Shown: piece after piece, positions 6,225-8,345 of the stretch | Position numbering within the stretch: position 1 is the first letter of the stretch | How the letters are laid out: each line of letters opens with the position of its first letter | The notes under the pieces: generated by a model | Database searches by the model: none | Told to the model about the DNA's origin: nothing | Seen by the model: the letters and a program-made list of their open reading frames with translations, nothing else | Made by a program: the position numbers and the translations under genes | Assembly (NCBI GenBank): GCA_003151665.1 | Contig: PLYD01000280.1 | Coordinates: forward strand, 5,356-13,700 | Source of the DNA: Candidatus Dormiibacterota bacterium | GTDB taxonomy: Bacteria; Chloroflexota; Dormibacteria; Dormibacterales; Dormibacteraceae | Length of the DNA stretch: 8,345 nucleotides | Direction of reading: 5' to 3'

Positions 6225-7462
6225 GAAACTGCCTCGGGCTGCACGCGCAGGCGGATCGGCCCGAGAAGAATCCAGAAGCCGGCCAATAGCGAGATGGCGA
6301 TGCCCACATATAGAGCAGGCACGACTCCGTACGTGCTCCCGATGATGCCACCGATGAAAGCGCCGATTGGATTGGTGCCCCAGATGATCGTTCGAACCGT
6401 TGCGTTCATGCGACCCTGGAGGCGGTCCGGAGTTACGGTCTGGCGAAGGCTCACCTGGTTGATGTTGTAGACCGGGTTGACAAAGCTGCCGAAGAACATC
6501 GACGCAAAAAGGAGTGGGATTGCCAGGCCGTACTGGGCGAGAGGAACGAGGACCAGAGATAGGCCGCCAAGCAGGATCGTGACGAATAGCGTGGGCCCGA
6601 GTCCAATGCGGCGCGGGATCCACGCTGCGGTCAGCGCGCCGAGCAAGCCGCCCACCGCCCCGGCGGCGAAGATGACGCCGACAGTGCCCGGGCTGAGGTG
6701 CAGGACGCGATAGACGAAGATCAGGAAGACGGCGAAGAAGAGATTTGACCCCAGATTGGAGGTCGATGTGCTGCCTGCGATCTTCCAGATAGTGGAATTC
6801 CCGAAAACGACCTGGATGCCTTCCCACATCTCAGCGAAGAAGCCGCGACGACCCGACTCGCTCGCGGGTGAAGGAGTTGGCTCGGCGCGCCGAATCCAGA
6901 CCAGCGAAACCACCGAGATAAGGTAGGAAGCTGCGTCCGCTGCGACCGCTCGCGCCGGCCCCAGCAGCTGAATGAGGAAGCCACCAAGCGCGGGACCCGC
7001 CATCTGCGCCACCGAGCTGGTCACCTGCAGCTTCGTGTTGCCCTCGATGAGGTCCGCGCGCCCGATGAGTGCCGGGAGATATGACTGATACGCGAGGTCG
7101 AAGAAGACCGTTCCGACCCCAGTGATCAAGGCCACTGCATACACCAGGGGCATCGATAGCACGTTGAGCTCGAATGCGATGGGAACGCTGGCGAGCGCCA
7201 GCAGCCTTCCCACGTCGCAGGCGATCATGATCGGGCGCCGGCGCAAGCGATCCACGTAGACGCCGGCCACCAGGCCCAGCACCGGGAACGCCACGGTCTC
7301 GCAAGCTGCCAGCAGTCCGACCTGGAACGGGGTGGCGCCGAGCACGAGGATCGCGACAGTCGGCAGGGCGAGCATGCTGACCTGACTCCCTATCTCGCTG
7401 ATGCCCTGGCCAGCCCAGAGCTTCAAGAACTCGCCGTCGCGCCACAGCCGTCCCCCGAGCAT
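6221..7462 (-). CDS. MFS exporter, EntS/macrolide-efflux-like (MFS_3 type)
   Basis: This is a 413-aa major facilitator protein with about 12 membrane segments, the usual length for this family. The N-terminal signature LWRDGEFLKLWAGQGISEIG at residues 6-25 and the serine-rich helix after it (SQVSMLALP) are typical of the MFS_3 group, which includes the enterobactin exporter EntS and macrolide-efflux homologues. Motif A is seen as GVYVDRLRRRP at 67-77, with D71 and R72. A polar cytoplasmic loop at about 191-212 (RRAEPTPSPASESGRRG) divides the two halves, and R347-G348 in DRLQGRMNA marks a motif-A-like loop in the second half. It is a proton-driven exporter of some small molecule; the substrate cannot be read from sequence. 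The ATG at 7462 fits the family start but has no Shine-Dalgarno site. It lies 57 bp downstream of the GcvH-like gene on the same strand, separated by a stem-loop. Confidence 0.9.
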   Translation of the reverse strand: MLGGRLWRDGEFLKLWAGQGISEIGSQVSMLALPTVAILVLGATPFQVGLLAACETVAFPVLGLVAGVYVDRLRRRPIMIACDVGRLLALASVPIAFELNVLSMPLVYAVALITGVGTVFFDLAYQSYLPALIGRADLIEGNTKLQVTSSVAQMAGPALGGFLIQLLGPARAVAADAASYLISVVSLVWIRRAEPTPSPASESGRRGFFAEMWEGIQVVFGNSTIWKIAGSTSTSNLGSNLFFAVFLIFVYRVLHLSPGTVGVIFAAGAVGGLLGALTAAWIPRRIGLGPTLFVTILLGGLSLVLVPLAQYGLAIPLLFASMFFGSFVNPVYNINQVSLRQTVTPDRLQGRMNATVRTIIWGTNPIGAFIGGIIGSTYGVVPALYVGIAISLLAGFWILLGPIRLRVQPEAVS

Positions 7463-7478
7463 GGGGCGTAATTCTGGG

Positions 7479-7519
7479 GGGTGCGGCCGGAGGGCCGGTT
7501 GGCATCTCCGGCCGCACCC
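7479..7519 (-). terminator. 13-bp stem-loop between the GcvH-like gene and the MFS gene
   Basis: The arms are GGGTGCGGCCGGA (7479-7491) and TCCGGCCGCACCC (7507-7519), matching at all 13 positions, with a 15-nt loop. The stem begins at the first base after the GcvH-like stop codon and ends 16 nt before the MFS start. No U-tract follows, so it is either an atypical terminator, an mRNA-stabilising 3' structure, or a fold that limits MFS translation. Its position right at the stop codon favours a 3'-end role. Confidence 0.5.
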
Positions 7520-7894
7520 TCACACTTCGGTCGTCAGCTCCGCGTACTCCTCTTCGCCGATCAGGTCCTCGAGCTCGCTTGGGTCTTCGATCCGAACGCG
7601 AAGCAGCCAGCCCATGTCATACGGCTCCGAGTTCACCAGGTCAGGATTCTGCAGGGCTTCAGCATTGACCTCGATCACCTCGCCGCTGATCGGCGCCTCA
7701 ATTGGCGACGAGGCATCCTCGGACTCCAGGTGGCCCATCTTGCGCCTGGCTCGGAGGATGTCGCCGAGGTCAGGAAGCTCAAGTGAGGTGATCTCGCCCA
7801 TCTGGTCCCGCAGGTAGTCGCTGAGGCCGAGGACAGCCTCTGCCCCTTCCACCCTTACCCACACATGAGCCTCGCTGAAGCGAAGCTGAGCCAT
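7520..7894 (-). CDS. GcvH-like protein lacking the lipoylated lysine
   Basis: This is a 124-aa protein with the glycine cleavage H-protein fold along its whole length. LRFSEAHVWVRVEG at 4-17 matches the H-protein N-terminus, LELPDLGD at 38-45 and APISGEVIEVN at 67-77 match the hairpin after the lipoyl site, and LVNSEPYDMGWLLRV at 86-100 is the classic C-terminal signature. In true GcvH the lipoyl arm is Lys in ES-VK-A; here residues 57-61 read ESEDA, so the lysine is D60. No lysine lies nearby except K52, on the wrong side of the turn. It therefore cannot carry lipoate in the normal way and probably does not serve the glycine cleavage system. Residues 105-120 are very acidic. An upstream ATG at 7999 would add 35 residues with no family match, so 7894 is chosen. 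It is followed by an MFS gene. The role is unknown. Confidence 0.88.
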   Translation of the reverse strand: MAQLRFSEAHVWVRVEGAEAVLGLSDYLRDQMGEITSLELPDLGDILRARRKMGHLESEDASSPIEAPISGEVIEVNAEALQNPDLVNSEPYDMGWLLRVRIEDPSELEDLIGEEEYAELTTEV

Positions 7895-7997
7895 ACCTAA
7901 ATGATGGAACAGCCGGGGGCGTCTGACCAGACCTTTTTTTGAGGCGTCGGCGCGACCAAATCGCAAGTCCGAAGGCAGCCGGCCCGTTAGACGGGAC

Positions 7998-8090
7998 ATG
8001 CGCTATGTGCTGCTTGTGATCCTGATCGGCCTGTTGGCGTTCCTGTCGAACCAGCTGTGGATCCTGTTCGAGGGACAGCCCCTCTTTTAA
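7998..8090 (+). CDS. Possible 30-aa hydrophobic single-span microprotein
   Basis: An ATG-to-TAA frame of 30 codons encodes a protein beginning MRYVLLVILIGLLAFLSNQL and ending WILFEGQPLF. Residues 3-24 form one clear membrane segment with a short polar tail. About 25 of 29 sense codons after ATG end in G or C, as expected for real coding sequence here. It lies divergent to the GcvH-like gene, 103 nt from its start, and is followed at once by a stem-loop (8094-8131). The ribosome site is weak (GACGGG close to the ATG). The same bases would be antisense to a 5' extension of the GcvH-like gene only if that unlikely longer start were used. I do not recognise the family. Chance is possible for a frame this short. 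Confidence 0.45.
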   Translation: MRYVLLVILIGLLAFLSNQLWILFEGQPLF

Positions 8091-8093
8091 CAA

Positions 8094-8131
8094 GAGTAGC
8101 CCGGCGTTAAGGCCGGCCCTTTCAGCTACTC
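8094..8131. terminator. Bulged stem-loop between convergent microprotein ORF and ychF
   Basis: The outer arms GAGTAGC (8094-8100) and GCTACTC (8125-8131) match perfectly. An inner stem CCGGC / GCCGG (8101-8105 with 8112-8116) stacks on the left arm, and an 8-nt bulge sits on the other side. On the minus strand it is followed by TTGTTAAAA, a weak U-tract, so it may end ychF transcripts; on the plus strand it follows the microprotein stop by 3 nt. It is an imperfect, possibly two-way terminator. Confidence 0.4.
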
Positions 8132-8222
8132 CCGGCGCCGTTTGTGCTCCAAATAGGCGAAGCGTCCATCAGGGGCCCCCGCCACTTTGTCGCGGGGCGA
8201 GGCTTGTGTCCTCACCCGCGCC
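8132..8222 (-). other. 3' flank of ychF with two small hairpins
   Basis: Downstream of the ychF stop on the minus strand are a 4-bp GAGG/CCTC hairpin (8199-8213) and a 6-bp hairpin CCCCGC/GCGGGG with a 9-nt loop (8177-8197). Neither has a U-tract. I see no gene or tRNA here. The hairpins could form part of the ychF 3' end together with the stem-loop at 8094-8131. Confidence 0.35.
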
Positions 8223-8345
8223 TTAATTCGCCCTGCCGACTCGGAAGAAGACGACGTCGCCATCCTTCACGCGGTACTCGCGACCTTCGACTCGCAGCTT
8301 TCCGGCCGCGCGCAGGGCGTCCATCGAGCCTGCGGCGACGAGCTC
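8223..8345 (-). CDS. ychF: YchF (Obg-like ATPase), C-terminal 40 residues only
   Basis: The frame enters from the right edge and stops with TAA at 8225-8223, giving 40 residues. They read as the end of the TGS domain of YchF: a [19 protein letters not shown] block followed by [11 protein letters not shown], matching the family pattern of Gly, then A-(R/K)-x-A-G-K-L-R-x-E-G-(K/R)-x-Y-x-V-x-D-G-D-V and a final F-R. YchF is a conserved P-loop ATPase of the Obg group that binds ribosomes and affects translation and stress responses. The usual C-terminus ends shortly after FRFNV; here it is FRVGRAN, a few residues longer. The nucleotide-binding part lies outside the window, so the call rests on this short conserved tail. 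Confidence 0.85.
   Translation of the reverse strand, partial: ELVAAGSMDALRAAGKLRVEGREYRVKDGDVVFFRVGRAN

Noticed and set aside
6831..7523. Minus-strand open frame of 230 codons
   Set aside because: It overlaps the MFS gene in another frame; its product is Arg/Pro/Gly-rich with no membrane segments, typical of an out-of-frame reading.
7922..7940. Dyad GTCTG-AC-CAGAC followed by seven Ts as a plus-strand terminator
   Set aside because: A 2-nt loop is too small for a stable hairpin and no plus-strand gene lies upstream to terminate.
7895..7999. 35-residue N-terminal extension of the GcvH-like protein from an ATG at 7999
   Set aside because: The extension has no similarity to H-proteins, while the start at 7894 matches the family N-terminus.
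7779..8093. Minus-strand open frame of 104 codons
   Set aside because: Its second half overlaps the GcvH-like gene out of frame and it has no family pattern.

Overview
The window is GC-rich, densely coded bacterial DNA. Overlapping start/stop codons, frequent GTG starts, few clear Shine-Dalgarno sites, and an ArsA/Get3-type ATPase with a C-terminal HSP20-like domain next to selA-selB all fit a member of the Chloroflexota/Dormibacterota part of the bacterial tree. This placement is an inference from gene style only; no rRNA or other phylogenetic marker was available to test it.

Layout. Positions 1-5403 form one minus-strand gene cluster. Read 5' to 3' on that strand it contains: a 112-aa basic protein with a single C-terminal membrane segment (5403-5065); an ArsA/Get3-like ATPase with a C-terminal HSP20-like domain (4994-3768); an unrecognised 86-aa protein (3771-3511); a site-2-protease-type M50 membrane protease (3514-2804); selA (2858-1488); and selB (1491 to beyond the left edge). 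From the ATPase on, every junction overlaps: ATGA, GTGA, 55 nt, then GTGA. The last five genes are therefore very probably co-transcribed and translationally coupled. A near-consensus sigma-70 promoter lies on the minus strand at 5666-5694. It implies a leader of about 255 nt that holds two GC-rich hairpins and a 12-bp inverted repeat.

Positions 5766-6224 carry a plus-strand gene for a small proline-headed membrane protein. Its stop codon overlaps that of a convergent MFS exporter (7462-6221, minus). Upstream of the exporter on the same strand is a GcvH-like protein (7894-7520). Its fold looks intact, but the lysine that normally carries lipoate is replaced by aspartate. A 13-bp stem-loop separates the two. 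A 30-codon plus-strand ORF for a hydrophobic microprotein (7998-8090) follows, then stem-loops, then the 3' end of a ychF GTPase/ATPase gene entering from the right edge (minus).

Function. SelA makes Sec-tRNA(Sec) from Ser-tRNA(Sec), and SelB delivers it to recoded UGA codons, so the organism very likely makes selenoproteins. No selC or selenoprotein gene is visible here. The rest of the cluster (tail-anchor-like protein, Get3-like ATPase with a chaperone domain, intramembrane protease) reads as a possible membrane-protein targeting or quality-control module joined to the selenocysteine genes. That grouping is the best candidate here for an undescribed system, and the link is hypothetical.
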